Positions 48,636-57,962 of a stretch of 64,000 nt of DNA are shown piece by piece. Made by a program: the position numbers and the translations under genes. The first letter of the stretch is position 1. Each line of letters opens with the position of its first letter. Below the pieces are notes generated by a model that saw nothing but the letters and a program-made list of their open reading frames with translations, was not told the DNA's origin and did not search any database. Source of the stretch: a virus; the IMG/VR virus record IMGVR_UViG_3300031746_000004, positions 1 through 64,000 of that record; one strand, given 5' to 3'.

Positions 48636-50488
48636 TCGCAGAAGCCCTTTTAGAAATTGCCAAAAAATCTACGACTGAATTTATAGAAGATTCTAAAATT
48701 GATAAAGAAATTAAAGATGCTGCAAAGAAAATTGGGATTGAATTACCATCTCCAGATATTAGTATTTTTAAGACAGTATATGCAGAAATTGATAAAGTTA
48801 ATTTGAATGGTGTAATCCTTCCTCGTAAAGCAGTTGAAGATGGATTAAAAACATTAATTTCTAAACAAGTAAATTTTGAACATGAAGGAGCAGGTCGTGT
48901 ATGTGGATATACAATAGATGCAAAAATTAATGAAGATAAAATAGAAACAATCAATGTTTTTTTTAAATCTCTATTTTTTGACCAATTTGATGAATTAAAA
49001 GAAAAAGTAAAATCTGGAGAAGCTGCGGTATCATTTGAGATTTGGAATAAAGACCCAGAAACAGGAGAGTCGGTAGTTAAAGAATTAAAAAATGGTTTTA
49101 AAGAAATCTCACCAATTATTTTTCATGGTACGGGATTACTATTAATTAATTCACCTGCTTGCCCAAAGGCAAAGGTATTTCATCTTGTTGCGAATAAGGA
49201 AATTCAAGAAGCAGAAAAAATTGTTAATAAAATATTTGATGAGAATTTAATTTATGCTTCTTTTGCTATAACAGATTCAAAATGTAAAAACTGTGGTATT
49301 TGTATATGCGGAAAAGAAGTAAAAGTAATAATAAAACAGATAGAATCTAAAGAATGGATTTGCCCTTATTGTGAAAAAGAAATAGGGGAAAAAGAATTAT
49401 TTTTGGATGAAAAAACCAATAAATGGTATCATCGACCTTGTCAAGAAAAGGGAGAAATAATTCTACCAAAAGAAACTGCAAAAGAAAAGGAGGAACAAAA
49501 AGTGGAATTAGAAAAATTATATGCTAACGTTACAAAAGAAGAAGATATTACTTTCGAAATTGCTATGACATTTTATTATTCTACAGAGGAAGAGCAAAAA
49601 ACATTGACAGAAGATGCTGCAAAATGGACTCGTAAGTTCATTAATAGCTTACCTGATTCAGCATTTGCTGCAATTGAACCTGCTTATCCTGAAAAATTAG
49701 AAGATAAAAATTGTAGACATCTTCCTCATCATAATGGCGAAGGTGATTTAGGGAAAGACAAATCAAATGCGAATTTAGATTTGCCCCATTATAAAAATGC
49801 TTTAGCAAGAGTAAGTCAAATTAAACCAGTTAGTGATTCTATTTCTGCCGAAGATTTAATAAATAAAGCAAGTTCTCATTTAGAAAGGCATAAGGATGTT
49901 TTAGAAAAATCTTCCGAAGAACCTAAGACTGAAGTTAAACCAGACGAAACCAAGCCAGTAGATGCTGGTGCTGAAACGAAACCTGTGGAAACTGAAGTCA
50001 AAAAAGAAATAGCACAACCTTTAGAAGTTATTGAACCAAAAATAGTAGTTAAAGTTACTCGTAGTTATACTGATGTTTCTGTAGACACTTATGTCGATGG
50101 AACTCCATCTGGAACTTCTCAAGGAAAAACTACTTCAAAAATTATAACAGAGTATAAAGATGGAACTCAAGATGTGGTTGAATCAGAATCAGAATATAAA
50201 AGAAAATATGACCTTGCTGAGCTAGAAGAAGCAGTAAATTCTGCCAAAGCCGAAAAGGATACAGAAATTGCTACTTTGAAAGCTGAACAAGATAAAGTTT
50301 TACAAGAAAAAGATAAAGAAATTAATACTATCAAAATAGAACTTGAGCAGAAGTCTCAAGAGATTGAAAAGGCAAAAGTCGAAGACAAAAAGACGGATGA
50401 CCTTACTGTAGGTACTGTTGAAGTAAAAGATAATTATCAAACCAAAAGAGAAGGTATAGATAATAGAGCTTTTGGAAAAAAGAAATAA
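48614..50488 (+). CDS. Prohead protease/scaffold fusion with zinc ribbon
   Basis: 624 residues. N-terminal third: a capsid maturation protease-like domain (FKTVYAEIDKVNLNGVILPR, then EHEGAGRVCGYTI, AAVSFEIWN, and SPIIFHGTGLLLINSPACPK). Middle: zinc ribbons (CKNCGICICG, CPYCEKE) and a domain with SLPDSAFAAIEPAY and HYKNALARVSQIKP, as in phage DUF6582 proteins. C-terminal third: a disordered stretch and a coiled coil, as in scaffolds. Position between portal and capsid genes fits. Confidence 0.78.
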   Translation: MQNDKKLIAEALLEIAKKSTTEFIEDSKIDKEIKDAAKKIGIELPSPDISIFKTVYAEIDKVNLNGVILPRKAVEDGLKTLISKQVNFEHEGAGRVCGYTIDAKINEDKIETINVFFKSLFFDQFDELKEKVKSGEAAVSFEIWNKDPETGESVVKELKNGFKEISPIIFHGTGLLLINSPACPKAKVFHLVANKEIQEAEKIVNKIFDENLIYASFAITDSKCKNCGICICGKEVKVIIKQIESKEWICPYCEKEIGEKELFLDEKTNKWYHRPCQEKGEIILPKETAKEKEEQKVELEKLYANVTKEEDITFEIAMTFYYSTEEEQKTLTEDAAKWTRKFINSLPDSAFAAIEPAYPEKLEDKNCRHLPHHNGEGDLGKDKSNANLDLPHYKNALARVSQIKPVSDSISAEDLINKASSHLERHKDVLEKSSEEPKTEVKPDETKPVDAGAETKPVETEVKKEIAQPLEVIEPKIVVKVTRSYTDVSVDTYVDGTPSGTSQGKTTSKIITEYKDGTQDVVESESEYKRKYDLAELEEAVNSAKAEKDTEIATLKAEQDKVLQEKDKEINTIKIELEQKSQEIEKAKVEDKKTDDLTVGTVEVKDNYQTKREGIDNRAFGKKK

Positions 50489-50569
50489 AAAAAGCAAAAG
50501 ACATAAGTCTAGCTTAAAAAGATAGTAACAAAAAACGAAACAATCGATAAAAAAATAGGAGAAATAAAA

Positions 50570-51478
50570 ATGAGTGATAAAAGAGTGGATTTAGAAATAG
50601 CAAGATTAATCGGGCAACCTATTAATCCAAATCTGCCTTCGCCATTGGCGTTGACAGAGGCTTGTAACGTCGAAGCAGCAGCTCCTGGAGAAGAAATTAA
50701 AGCATTTACAGGTGATACTAGTGATATAGATGACATTTATACTGCAGACGCAGATGGTAAATTAACGATTCATAAATGTACTCCAGTTACACCCGCTGCA
50801 GTTACTTGGGTTGGTTTACAGTCATTGTTAGAGTATGTATTAATTAATGATGTACTTCCTAGCGAAGACCAGGGTGCATTAGCAAGAAAGAAAGCTGGAA
50901 TTACTAGAGCTATGGATAAACAAGAAGTAAAATTAGTTTGTGATGCCGCGTTGGGAGTAGTTTCTCAGAGAGTAACAGCAGAAGCTGGTAAAGATGTTCT
51001 TCATCGTATTATACAATTAAAGCAAAAAGTTGGAGTTTATGGTGATAATTTTGTACTTTTAGTTGGCACAGACATTGCAGATGCAATCGATACTTATGAC
51101 ATTGATTATGTTACTACACATGAATATAAAATAGGTATTAAAGATGTATTAGCTAATTTGGGAATTACAGTTATAAAAATAGTTGGCGAAGTTAATGGTG
51201 CAGTAATTTTAGGTGCTAAGAAAGGTATTTTAGTAGCTAGAAATTCTATGTTAGCTGAAGGTAGACCTATTTATTTTCTTAGACGTTCAATTAGTCCTGA
51301 AATTGCAGCTCAGATGGGAATCGAAAGTGGCGTGAGATTAATTTCCGTTGCTCAAGTTCCTACAATTATAGATACTAAGAATACATTAGGTTATGGATGT
51401 TTTGGTTATGAAAGTTTTATGTTAGTTATAACAAACTATAGAGCAATTGCTACTATGGTAGACTTATTAGCTGCATAA
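50570..51478 (+). CDS. Major capsid protein
   Basis: 302 residues directly after the protease/scaffold gene. Contains KKAGITRAMDKQEVKLVCDA, QKVGVYGDNFVLLVGTDIAD and GIKDVLANLGITVIKIVGEV, an A/P-domain pattern typical of HK97-fold capsid proteins. A purine-rich leader with AGGAG precedes the ATG, and a strong hairpin follows the gene. No N-terminal delta domain, consistent with a separate scaffold. Confidence 0.82.
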   Translation: MSDKRVDLEIARLIGQPINPNLPSPLALTEACNVEAAAPGEEIKAFTGDTSDIDDIYTADADGKLTIHKCTPVTPAAVTWVGLQSLLEYVLINDVLPSEDQGALARKKAGITRAMDKQEVKLVCDAALGVVSQRVTAEAGKDVLHRIIQLKQKVGVYGDNFVLLVGTDIADAIDTYDIDYVTTHEYKIGIKDVLANLGITVIKIVGEVNGAVILGAKKGILVARNSMLAEGRPIYFLRRSISPEIAAQMGIESGVRLISVAQVPTIIDTKNTLGYGCFGYESFMLVITNYRAIATMVDLLAA

Positions 51479-51493
51479 TCTTTAGATAAAAAA

Positions 51494-51521
51494 GAGGGGG
51501 ATAGGTAAAACCTTCTCCCTC
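51494..51521 (+). other. Intercistronic hairpin after the capsid gene
   Basis: A stem of about 12 bp with one bulge (GAGGGGGA, AGGT; ACCT, TCTCCCTC) and an AAA loop, followed by CCATAAAAT rather than a T-run. Similar in design and position to the hairpins at 42087 and 55723. Confidence 0.65.
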
Positions 51522-51544
51522 CCATAAAATTACTAAAGAAAAAA

Positions 51545-52036
51545 ATGATTAAGAAATTAAATAAAACTAATATACAAGATATTTATGAATTTGTTTCTAA
51601 AGTTAAAGATAAAGAAGAAGATTTTTATATTACAGAAAATAAACAAAGAAAATTTCTAAAAGAAAATTTTAAGTTAATAGAAAAAATTTTAAAGTATCAA
51701 GAAGTATATGGTAAAATAGAAAAAGATAATATAAAAGCAATTTTTATTATATATAAAGAAAAAGGATTTAGACCTTATTTAAAAATTTTAGGCGAAACTA
51801 CGGAAGATAGTTTAGATTTAATTAAATTTATAAAATGGAATTTTTCAGAATTGGAAGTATATTGTAAATTAAAAAAATATAATCCATTAACACAAAAATT
51901 ACAAAGAGAAGGATTTTTTCCTATAGGAAGTAGAGGAAAAGAGATATTGTTAATTAAAAAAAGTTATAAGACTAATAAAATAGTAGCAAAGGATAAAGGA
52001 GAAGAAGATGGATACAATAATAGAAAAGATTCGTAA
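51545..52036 (+). CDS. GNAT-like protein, 163 aa
   Basis: An alpha/beta chain with KLNKTNIQDIYEFVSKVKD, a central strand pair AIFIIYKEKGFRPYLKIL and EVYCKLKKYNPLTQKLQREG, then FFPIGSRGKEILLIKK. The order resembles a GNAT acetyltransferase fold, but the acetyl-CoA loop is not clear. It lies between the capsid and connector genes and overlaps the latter by 29 nt. May be a structural or inactive GNAT fold. Confidence 0.5.
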   Translation: MIKKLNKTNIQDIYEFVSKVKDKEEDFYITENKQRKFLKENFKLIEKILKYQEVYGKIEKDNIKAIFIIYKEKGFRPYLKILGETTEDSLDLIKFIKWNFSELEVYCKLKKYNPLTQKLQREGFFPIGSRGKEILLIKKSYKTNKIVAKDKGEEDGYNNRKDS

Positions 52037-52613
52037 TCTCATTGAAGATATATTAATAACTACTGGAAGAGATGTGTTTCAATACGAATCTATAACTTCA
52101 TCAAAGATTTTTACATTAACAGAAAGTAATATCTCTGTTTCTACAATAATAGTTTATAAAAATGGAATAGTTTGGGCAGGAACTAATTATTCTTATTCAA
52201 CCACTACAGGAAAATTAACAGTAACGGGTACTTTAGTGGTAGGAGATTCATTAGAGATTATTTACTCATATTATGCTAAATATTCGGATAACGAATTAAG
52301 AGGATGGATTAGAGCAACATTATCTTATATTTCTGTAGAAAAATATAGAACATTTGTAGCAAAAAGTGATAATATAATTTTTCCTACTCCATCTGAACCT
52401 GAATCTAATTTAATAGCAGTTATTGCTGCAATTTTAATAAAAGGAGATATAAGACAATATCGTACACCTGAAATAACTATTAATTTTGAACCTTCGGAAT
52501 CTAAAGAAAAAAAGATTAGAAGAGCAGTTAGACAATTTAAAACTAGTTATGGAATTTTAGATTATGTTCAAATGGATAAAAAAATAGTAGAAGTAGTTGA
52601 CCAAGATATTTAA
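52008..52613 (+). CDS. Head-tail connector/adaptor protein
   Basis: 201 residues. N-terminal helix (IIEKIRNLIEDILITTGRDV), a beta region and a helical part DNELRGWIRATLSYISVEKY, in the position of a head completion adaptor. Sequence similarity is weak and the call relies mainly on gene order. Confidence 0.6.
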   Translation: MDTIIEKIRNLIEDILITTGRDVFQYESITSSKIFTLTESNISVSTIIVYKNGIVWAGTNYSYSTTTGKLTVTGTLVVGDSLEIIYSYYAKYSDNELRGWIRATLSYISVEKYRTFVAKSDNIIFPTPSEPESNLIAVIAAILIKGDIRQYRTPEITINFEPSESKEKKIRRAVRQFKTSYGILDYVQMDKKIVEVVDQDI

Positions 52614-52628
52614 TTAAGAAGGATTGCA

Positions 52629-53006
52629 ATGAATAAAAGAATAAATTTATTTGGTATTTTAAAAAATGAAAACAAACTCTCTACTTTACTAGTCTATTCT
52701 GCTCAGGAAGTAACATTAGACCCGTACGAACGAAACACAGAAAAGAAATTTAACAATCCTTTACCAATTAAAGCATTGGTAAGGCAAATTTCTCAAGAAT
52801 CTTTACGTTGGAAGTATTATGGTATGATTCCTTCAAAATCGATTGAGGTCATAGCAGAATTAAAATATGAAACTTTATTTAAAACAGCAGATAAAATTAA
52901 ATATAATGAAGAATATTATAAATGTTGGAAAGATGATAGTCAAAATTTTATGATAACTAAAAGAAATGATTACATTTTAGTTATATTAGGAATAAAAAAT
53001 GATTAG
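52629..53006 (+). CDS. Head closure (stopper-like) protein
   Basis: 125 residues, beta rich, with LPIKALVRQISQESLRWKYY and KTADKIKYNEEYYKCWKDDS, similar in size and position to head-closure proteins. Overlaps the next gene by 8 nt. Confidence 0.6.
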   Translation: MNKRINLFGILKNENKLSTLLVYSAQEVTLDPYERNTEKKFNNPLPIKALVRQISQESLRWKYYGMIPSKSIEVIAELKYETLFKTADKIKYNEEYYKCWKDDSQNFMITKRNDYILVILGIKND

Positions 53007-53664
53007 AATAAGTGTAGATTGGAAGGGAGAAAAAGGGTTAGATAATTTAATACGATATATAGAAAATAATACTCTATATTTTGAAGCACAAGAAGGAATT
53101 AGAGTTTTGGGTCATCATACTGCCGATAAAATGAGACAAGTTATCAATTCCGAAAGAAAAAGACCAGATAAAGGAACTCATAGATTAGAAAATTCTATTA
53201 CCGCAGAAACTATATCTACTACAGGTGGAGTAGAAATAGGAATAGGTAGAATTTCTAAAATGACTGAAGAAGCACCTTATTGGGAAGTTTTAGATAGGGG
53301 CGGATATGTTCCAAATTATGGTAATTTAGTTCCTTTAGGAGCTTTTATTCCTGGAGAACCCATACCCAATCCAAAAAATTTTAGACAAGGAAATTGGGAA
53401 GTAGGAGAAGGAAAATATACTTTTAGAGCAACCAGACCAATCGAAGGAATTGATTATGTAGGAAAATCGATTCGCCATTTAGATTCTGAACTAAAAGAAA
53501 TGATAACTAAATTAGGTGGAAGTTGGTTAGAAGGAATGGAAAAAATTTCTGTAACTTTTGTAGGTATTCAGCAAGGTTATGGAAATATACCTAATGTTAC
53601 TTTAGTTAATTTACCTAATAAATCAACTGTAGCATTTGACCCTACAAAACATAAGATAGTTTAA
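52999..53664 (+). CDS. Tail completion protein, HK97 gp10-like
   Basis: 221 residues: GEKGLDNLIRYIENN, then HHTADKMRQVI, TGGVEIGIGRISKM, YWEVLDRGGYVPNYG and RPIEGIDYVGKSI fit the HK97 gp10 family (helix, beta, R-P-x-F ending). It acts at the neck between head and tail. Confidence 0.75.
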   Translation: MIRISVDWKGEKGLDNLIRYIENNTLYFEAQEGIRVLGHHTADKMRQVINSERKRPDKGTHRLENSITAETISTTGGVEIGIGRISKMTEEAPYWEVLDRGGYVPNYGNLVPLGAFIPGEPIPNPKNFRQGNWEVGEGKYTFRATRPIEGIDYVGKSIRHLDSELKEMITKLGGSWLEGMEKISVTFVGIQQGYGNIPNVTLVNLPNKSTVAFDPTKHKIV

Positions 53665-53677
53665 TGGAGAAATAATA

Positions 53678-54148
53678 ATGGCTACTTACAGGCAAATTCG
53701 TAATTGCGAGGCTAGCTTAATCGATTGGCTTACAGAAAAACTTGAAGATGGTGGCTGGGTCGGAATCAGAGTAGAAAAATCTTTTGCCGAAATTTATAAA
53801 GGAACTTTACCAGCTATTTGTATTAATTTAATTGAAACAAGACTTGAGAAGTTAGAGATTGGGTCGAAAACTAATCTAAAATATTATACTATAACTATTC
53901 GCATCTTCGGAACCTCAGATGGAATTCGTTGTGATTTAGCAAGTTTTTTGACAGATTTATTAGAGGATGATATAAATTATTATTCTTATGTTATTACCAA
54001 TGGAGAAGTTGCTTCTAAAGATTTAACAGGAAAAATAGTTATAAGAACAATTACAAGAATGGAAAAAGAATTAACCAATACTGAAGGATTAGCTAAAGAA
54101 GATAAATATAGACATCTTATTGAATTTATTTGTTTTGTAGCTAAATAG
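53678..54148 (+). CDS. Tail terminator-like protein
   Basis: 156 residues. Alpha/beta with LIDWLTEKLEDGGWVGIRVE, LPAICINLIETRLEKLE and KYYTITIRIFGTSDG, the usual plan of tail terminators that cap the tail tube. Position before the tail tube gene fits. Confidence 0.68.
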   Translation: MATYRQIRNCEASLIDWLTEKLEDGGWVGIRVEKSFAEIYKGTLPAICINLIETRLEKLEIGSKTNLKYYTITIRIFGTSDGIRCDLASFLTDLLEDDINYYSYVITNGEVASKDLTGKIVIRTITRMEKELTNTEGLAKEDKYRHLIEFICFVAK

Positions 54149-54157
54149 GAGAATAAT

Positions 54158-54361
54158 ATGAATTGGTTAGCTAATTTAGGAATAGGATTTTCTATTATTA
54201 CAGCTATTATTAACGTTTCAGTTTTAATAGCAATGAAATTTAACGACTTACATCACGTTCAAAAAGATTTAGATGAAATAAAAGAAGATTTAAAATGTTT
54301 TAGAGATAAATTTATAAAATTAGATGAAAGAGTTGCTCATATTGAAGGAAAATTAGAATAA
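54158..54361 (+). CDS. Small membrane/coiled-coil protein, 67 aa
   Basis: One hydrophobic helix (about 4-27) and a coiled-coil tail (DLDEIKEDLKCFRDKFIKLD), similar in plan to XhlA-like or other short membrane-anchored coiled-coil phage proteins. Function unknown. Confidence 0.55.
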   Translation: MNWLANLGIGFSIITAIINVSVLIAMKFNDLHHVQKDLDEIKEDLKCFRDKFIKLDERVAHIEGKLE

Positions 54362-54479
54362 ATTAAAATAAAAAGATAAGTTTTTGTGAGGAAAATAGTA
54401 ATAGTAAGTTGAGTAACAAATTCTGTAAAGAAGACAGAATGAAACCAAATCATTAACAAATCAAAGGAGGATTTAAAAG

Positions 54480-55700
54480 ATGATACCTAGTAAATTTTGC
54501 AAGCCGAGAATTTTTCCAGCAAACTCAGCAAGAGTCCCTGAGCAGTGTGACAGAATACAGGATATAGGCATGGACTTGACTTTAAACAGAGAAAAACAGC
54601 ATGAAATCGGTAGAGTTGGTATTTTAGCTTATAAGGAAGGAACTCCAGCATTAGCTTATTCAATGAGACAATTTGAATTTGGTGATATGGCTCTTTGGTA
54701 TGCCATGGCTAATAAAGCAGGAACTCCTAATTATGTTAGTTTAGATGATTTCAAAACCAATACTTTTGACATTGCTGCATTTTTAACAGATGATAACGAT
54801 ACATTTAGAGGAACAATAGTTCTTCCTAAATTAAGAGTTAATGGATTTTCTATTAATATCGGAGACCCAGATGCTATAGTTGAAAGAAATTTTGATTTAG
54901 TTGGCGAAGATAAAAAATTATTAGACGAAAAATATTATGCTTATGATTCGTTAGCAGTAATAGATGCAGACCCAATACAAACATTAACATTAGACCCAAT
55001 AGCTGTAGAATATGCAACTGGAAAATTTGTTTCTAAAGTTTTAAGAGTAAGAGCAGGTGCAGTTAGTGAATTGGAAGAAGATGCTACTTCTACCTATGAC
55101 GCAAATACTTGGAGATACTCTGCAGGTGCTGTAATTGTTCAAACATGCGAAAATGGTGATTTAATAAAAGTTTATTATGTTTCTTCAACTGCTTATGATA
55201 CACTTTGGACAGACCATAATGAACCAAGTTATTCTAACTTTTTATTGGCAGATTCTTGTACAATTCTTATGAAAGTAGGTGTTGGAGATGCTGCAAAAAT
55301 TTACCGTTTACAATCTGTAGGAACGGATATTGCTTTTGAAAGAGCTGATTATAAAGAAATAGGTAATAGTGAAATAGTTCTTCGTGGTTCTAAAACAGAA
55401 ACTGTAACAATCGCATTAAATAAATTTGCTGAAGATTTAACTCTTGAAAGAATCTTAGCAGGCGGTGGTACAGATGTTTTAATCGACCCTAGAGATTTTG
55501 TTGACACTATTCAACTTAGAATAGAAGTCTATGAGGATAAAACAAAAGAAACATTTAAAATTGGTTATTTAATGACAGGACTTACCCCCACTACATTAGG
55601 TACAACTCAGGCGGTAGAAGATTATCAAGTAAGAACAACTAATTTGGAAGGGGCTAACTGTAAAATATCTCATCTTATTGCACAATTAGCCTGGTTATAA
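54480..55700 (+). CDS. Major tail tube protein
   Basis: 406 residues, beta rich. It follows the terminator-like gene and precedes the chaperone-like and tape measure genes. Features include DRIQDIGMDLTLNREKQHEI, VGILAYKEGTPALAYSMRQF, LPKLRVNGFSINIGDPDAIV and QLRIEVYEDKTKETFKIGY, consistent with a tail tube protein enlarged by an inserted domain. A GGAGG site is 8 nt from the ATG, and an ATTCTGT/ACAGAAT hairpin lies in the leader (54420-54440). No sheath gene is seen, favouring a non-contractile tail. Confidence 0.75.
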   Translation: MIPSKFCKPRIFPANSARVPEQCDRIQDIGMDLTLNREKQHEIGRVGILAYKEGTPALAYSMRQFEFGDMALWYAMANKAGTPNYVSLDDFKTNTFDIAAFLTDDNDTFRGTIVLPKLRVNGFSINIGDPDAIVERNFDLVGEDKKLLDEKYYAYDSLAVIDADPIQTLTLDPIAVEYATGKFVSKVLRVRAGAVSELEEDATSTYDANTWRYSAGAVIVQTCENGDLIKVYYVSSTAYDTLWTDHNEPSYSNFLLADSCTILMKVGVGDAAKIYRLQSVGTDIAFERADYKEIGNSEIVLRGSKTETVTIALNKFAEDLTLERILAGGGTDVLIDPRDFVDTIQLRIEVYEDKTKETFKIGYLMTGLTPTTLGTTQAVEDYQVRTTNLEGANCKISHLIAQLAWL

Positions 55701-55722
55701 AATAATAATTGAAATGAAATAC

Positions 55723-55758
55723 GAAGGAGAGAATCTCTTTCTTGAGAAACTCTCCTTC
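55723..55758 (+). other. Intercistronic hairpin after the tail tube gene
   Basis: GAAGGAGAG pairs perfectly with CTCTCCTTC, and inside it TCTC with GAGA; followed by CCAAAATTG with no T-run. The same type of hairpin follows the capsid and fibre genes. Confidence 0.7.
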
Positions 55759-55835
55759 CCAAAATTGTAATAAATGTAAGGTAAGGAAAATGAATAAAAA
55801 AGAAAGTAAAAATAATTCAATTATAATACACGCAG

Positions 55836-55885
55836 AGAGGAAACTAACGCCTATCGTATATGAAAGGTCTGTTTCCTCTTTTTTG
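55836..55885 (+). terminator. Rho-independent terminator after the tail tube gene
   Basis: A 9-bp stem AGAGGAAAC/GTTTCCTCT with a 26-nt loop, directly followed by TTTTTTG. It is the last signal before the homing endonuclease gene at 55901 and would end or attenuate the tail tube transcript. Confidence 0.7.
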
Positions 55886-55900
55886 CTTTATGGAGAATAG

Positions 55901-56629
55901 ATGCAATTTAAATTTTGCTCAGAATGTAAAACGAGAAAATCTATAAATCAATTTCATAAATGTATTAGAGATGGAATATCTAGTTGGTGTAAAGAATGTT
56001 ATAAAGAATATTATATATTGCATAAAGAAGAAATAAAGAAATATAAAGTGAAACATTATCAAATTCATAAAGAAGAAATTAGAGAAAAACACAAAGAATA
56101 TCAAAGGATTCATATAAAAGAAATTAAACAAAAGCACCACGACTATTGGTTAATAAACAAAAAACAATTAAGACAAAAACAAATAAATTACAACATAACT
56201 AATCGAGATAAAATTAAGCAGTATCAACATAATTGGTATATAAAACATAAAGAAAAAATAATAAAACGACAAATCGATAATGAGAAAAGCAAATATAAAA
56301 CAGATATTTGCTTTAGAATTTTAAAAAATTTAAGAGTCCGAATAAGATTGGCATTAAAAGGCAATCTCAAATCCGAAATTACTATGAAGTTATTGGGTTG
56401 TAGTATTAAATTTTTTAGAAATTATTATGAATCTAAATTTACCAAAGGTATGTCTTGGACAAAAGTAATGAATGGAGAAATCCACTGCGACCATATCAAA
56501 CCCTGTGCTTCGTTTGATTTATCTAAACCAAGCGAGCAAAAGAAATGTTTTAATTACACTAATCTTCAACCTCTATGGGCAATTGATAATTTAAGAAAAA
56601 ATAAGAAGGAATTTATATGCAGCCAATAA
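55901..56629 (+). CDS. Homing endonuclease, DHIxPC type (paralogue of 57203)
   Basis: 242 residues: an N-terminal zinc ribbon (CSECKTR, WCKECY), a long basic repeat region with HKEEIKKYK- and HKEEIREKH-type units, then LLGCSIKFFRNY and a C-terminal CDHIKPCASFDLSKPSEQ and FNYTNLQPLWAIDN, an HNH-type nuclease core. The 57203 gene has the same ending. It overlaps the next gene by 13 nt and provides its ribosome binding site. Confidence 0.82.
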   Translation: MQFKFCSECKTRKSINQFHKCIRDGISSWCKECYKEYYILHKEEIKKYKVKHYQIHKEEIREKHKEYQRIHIKEIKQKHHDYWLINKKQLRQKQINYNITNRDKIKQYQHNWYIKHKEKIIKRQIDNEKSKYKTDICFRILKNLRVRIRLALKGNLKSEITMKLLGCSIKFFRNYYESKFTKGMSWTKVMNGEIHCDHIKPCASFDLSKPSEQKKCFNYTNLQPLWAIDNLRKNKKEFICSQ

Positions 56630-56850
56630 GTTTATTAACGAAGGGTTTAATTTCTCAAAAAGGAGAAATAATAAATAATTATTTCTTCCCATTTCAAATT
56701 TCTATAGATTATGGTTCTAAAATAATTGAAGTATTATTAGAAGATGTTAATTTATTAGTAGAAATAGAACAAGAAGCAGTAATAGTCGAAGCAGGACAAG
56801 AAGATTTAACAGTAGAAATTGAAACTATAAATGTAGAAGTAACTATTTAA
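56617..56850 (+). CDS. Small beta-rich protein, 77 aa
   Basis: Short chain with FFPFQISIDYGSKIIEVLL and repeated valine/glutamate strands (VEIEQEAVIVEAGQEDLTVE). Probably a tail-associated or fibre subunit by position. Not recognised. Confidence 0.5.
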   Translation: MQPISLLTKGLISQKGEIINNYFFPFQISIDYGSKIIEVLLEDVNLLVEIEQEAVIVEAGQEDLTVEIETINVEVTI

Positions 56851-56862
56851 TAAGGAGAAAAA

Positions 56863-57189
56863 ATGAACGACATTACCCTAAAAATTAAGGAACAAAAAGT
56901 AATTGCATTTACTTTTAAAGATGCTTCTGGCACTATTATTCCATTAACAGGTTGTACATTTGCTCTTACAATGGAAAATTCAGAAGGTACTGATGTTATT
57001 ACAAAAGTGGATGTAGATTTTGATAAAACACAAATTGCAGCAGGGGTAGTAAAATGCACATTTACAGTAGCAAACTTAACACTTCCTGCTGGAGTTTATT
57101 TATTGGAATTAAAGACCATTTTTACAACGGGAGAGGTGGATAAATCGACTTCATTCCAAGTTAATGTAATTTCCGCCATTACTGATTAA
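56863..57189 (+). CDS. BppU-like N-terminal domain protein, 108 aa
   Basis: IKEQKVIAFTFKDASGTIIP, LTGCTFALTMENS and LPAGVYLLELKTIFTTGEVD follow the immunoglobulin-like domain of upper baseplate proteins. It resembles 37213-37605, giving two separate copies of the domain. AAGGAG site before the ATG. Confidence 0.65.
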   Translation: MNDITLKIKEQKVIAFTFKDASGTIIPLTGCTFALTMENSEGTDVITKVDVDFDKTQIAAGVVKCTFTVANLTLPAGVYLLELKTIFTTGEVDKSTSFQVNVISAITD

Positions 57190-57202
57190 TAGGAATAAAA
57201 TC

Positions 57203-57949
57203 ATGAAAAAAATATGCTCTATTTGTAAAGAAGAATTTATACCAAATTCAAATTCGCAAATACATTGCAAATTATGTAAAAAAATTTTTTATTTAAAATA
57301 TCAAAAAGAATATCATAAAAAACATAAATTAGCTCCAAAAATTAAAATTTGTGTAATATGTGGTAAAGAATTTATAAAAAATAGCAATCAAATATGTTGC
57401 TCCGAAGAATGTTCTCAAGAACTGAGGAAACAATATGCAAGACAATATAGAAAAGAATATTATAAAACCCATAAAGTAGAATTAAATAATAAAAAGTCAA
57501 TTTGGAATAAACAATATAGGGAACAAAATAAAGAAAAAGTTGCAATATATATGAAGAATTATTATCTTAAAAATAAGGAAGAAATAAGCAAATATAAAAC
57601 AGAATATCAGAGAAATAGATGTAGAAATGATGTTAGTTATAGATTAAAAAAGAATTTAAGAAAAAGAGTTTGGGATGCTCTAAAAGAAAATGCAAAATCT
57701 GAGATAACTATGAAATTAATAGGTTGTAGTATAAATTTTTTAAAACAGCATTTAGAATCTCAATTTAAAAATGGAATGTTTTGGAATAATTATGGTAAAC
57801 AAGGATGGGAAGTAGACCACATAATTCCTTGTGCTAGATTCGATTTAACTAAACCCGAAGAACAAGGTAAATGTTTTCATTACACAAATTTACAACCCTT
57901 ATGGGCAGACGAAAATTCAAGTAAAAGAGATACATTAATTACAGTATAA
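57203..57949 (+). CDS. Homing endonuclease, DHIxPC type (paralogue of 55901)
   Basis: 248 residues: two zinc sites (CSICKEEF, CVICGKEF to CCSEEC), a basic repeat region (YKTHKVELNNKK, NKEEISKYKTEY), LIGCSINFLKQH and the nuclease core VDHIIPCARFDLTKPEEQGK, FHYTNLQPLWADEN. It is inserted between two small tail genes. Confidence 0.82.
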   Translation: MKKICSICKEEFIPNSNSQIHCKLCKKIFYLKYQKEYHKKHKLAPKIKICVICGKEFIKNSNQICCSEECSQELRKQYARQYRKEYYKTHKVELNNKKSIWNKQYREQNKEKVAIYMKNYYLKNKEEISKYKTEYQRNRCRNDVSYRLKKNLRKRVWDALKENAKSEITMKLIGCSINFLKQHLESQFKNGMFWNNYGKQGWEVDHIIPCARFDLTKPEEQGKCFHYTNLQPLWADENSSKRDTLITV

Positions 57950-57962
57950 AGAGGAATAAAAA

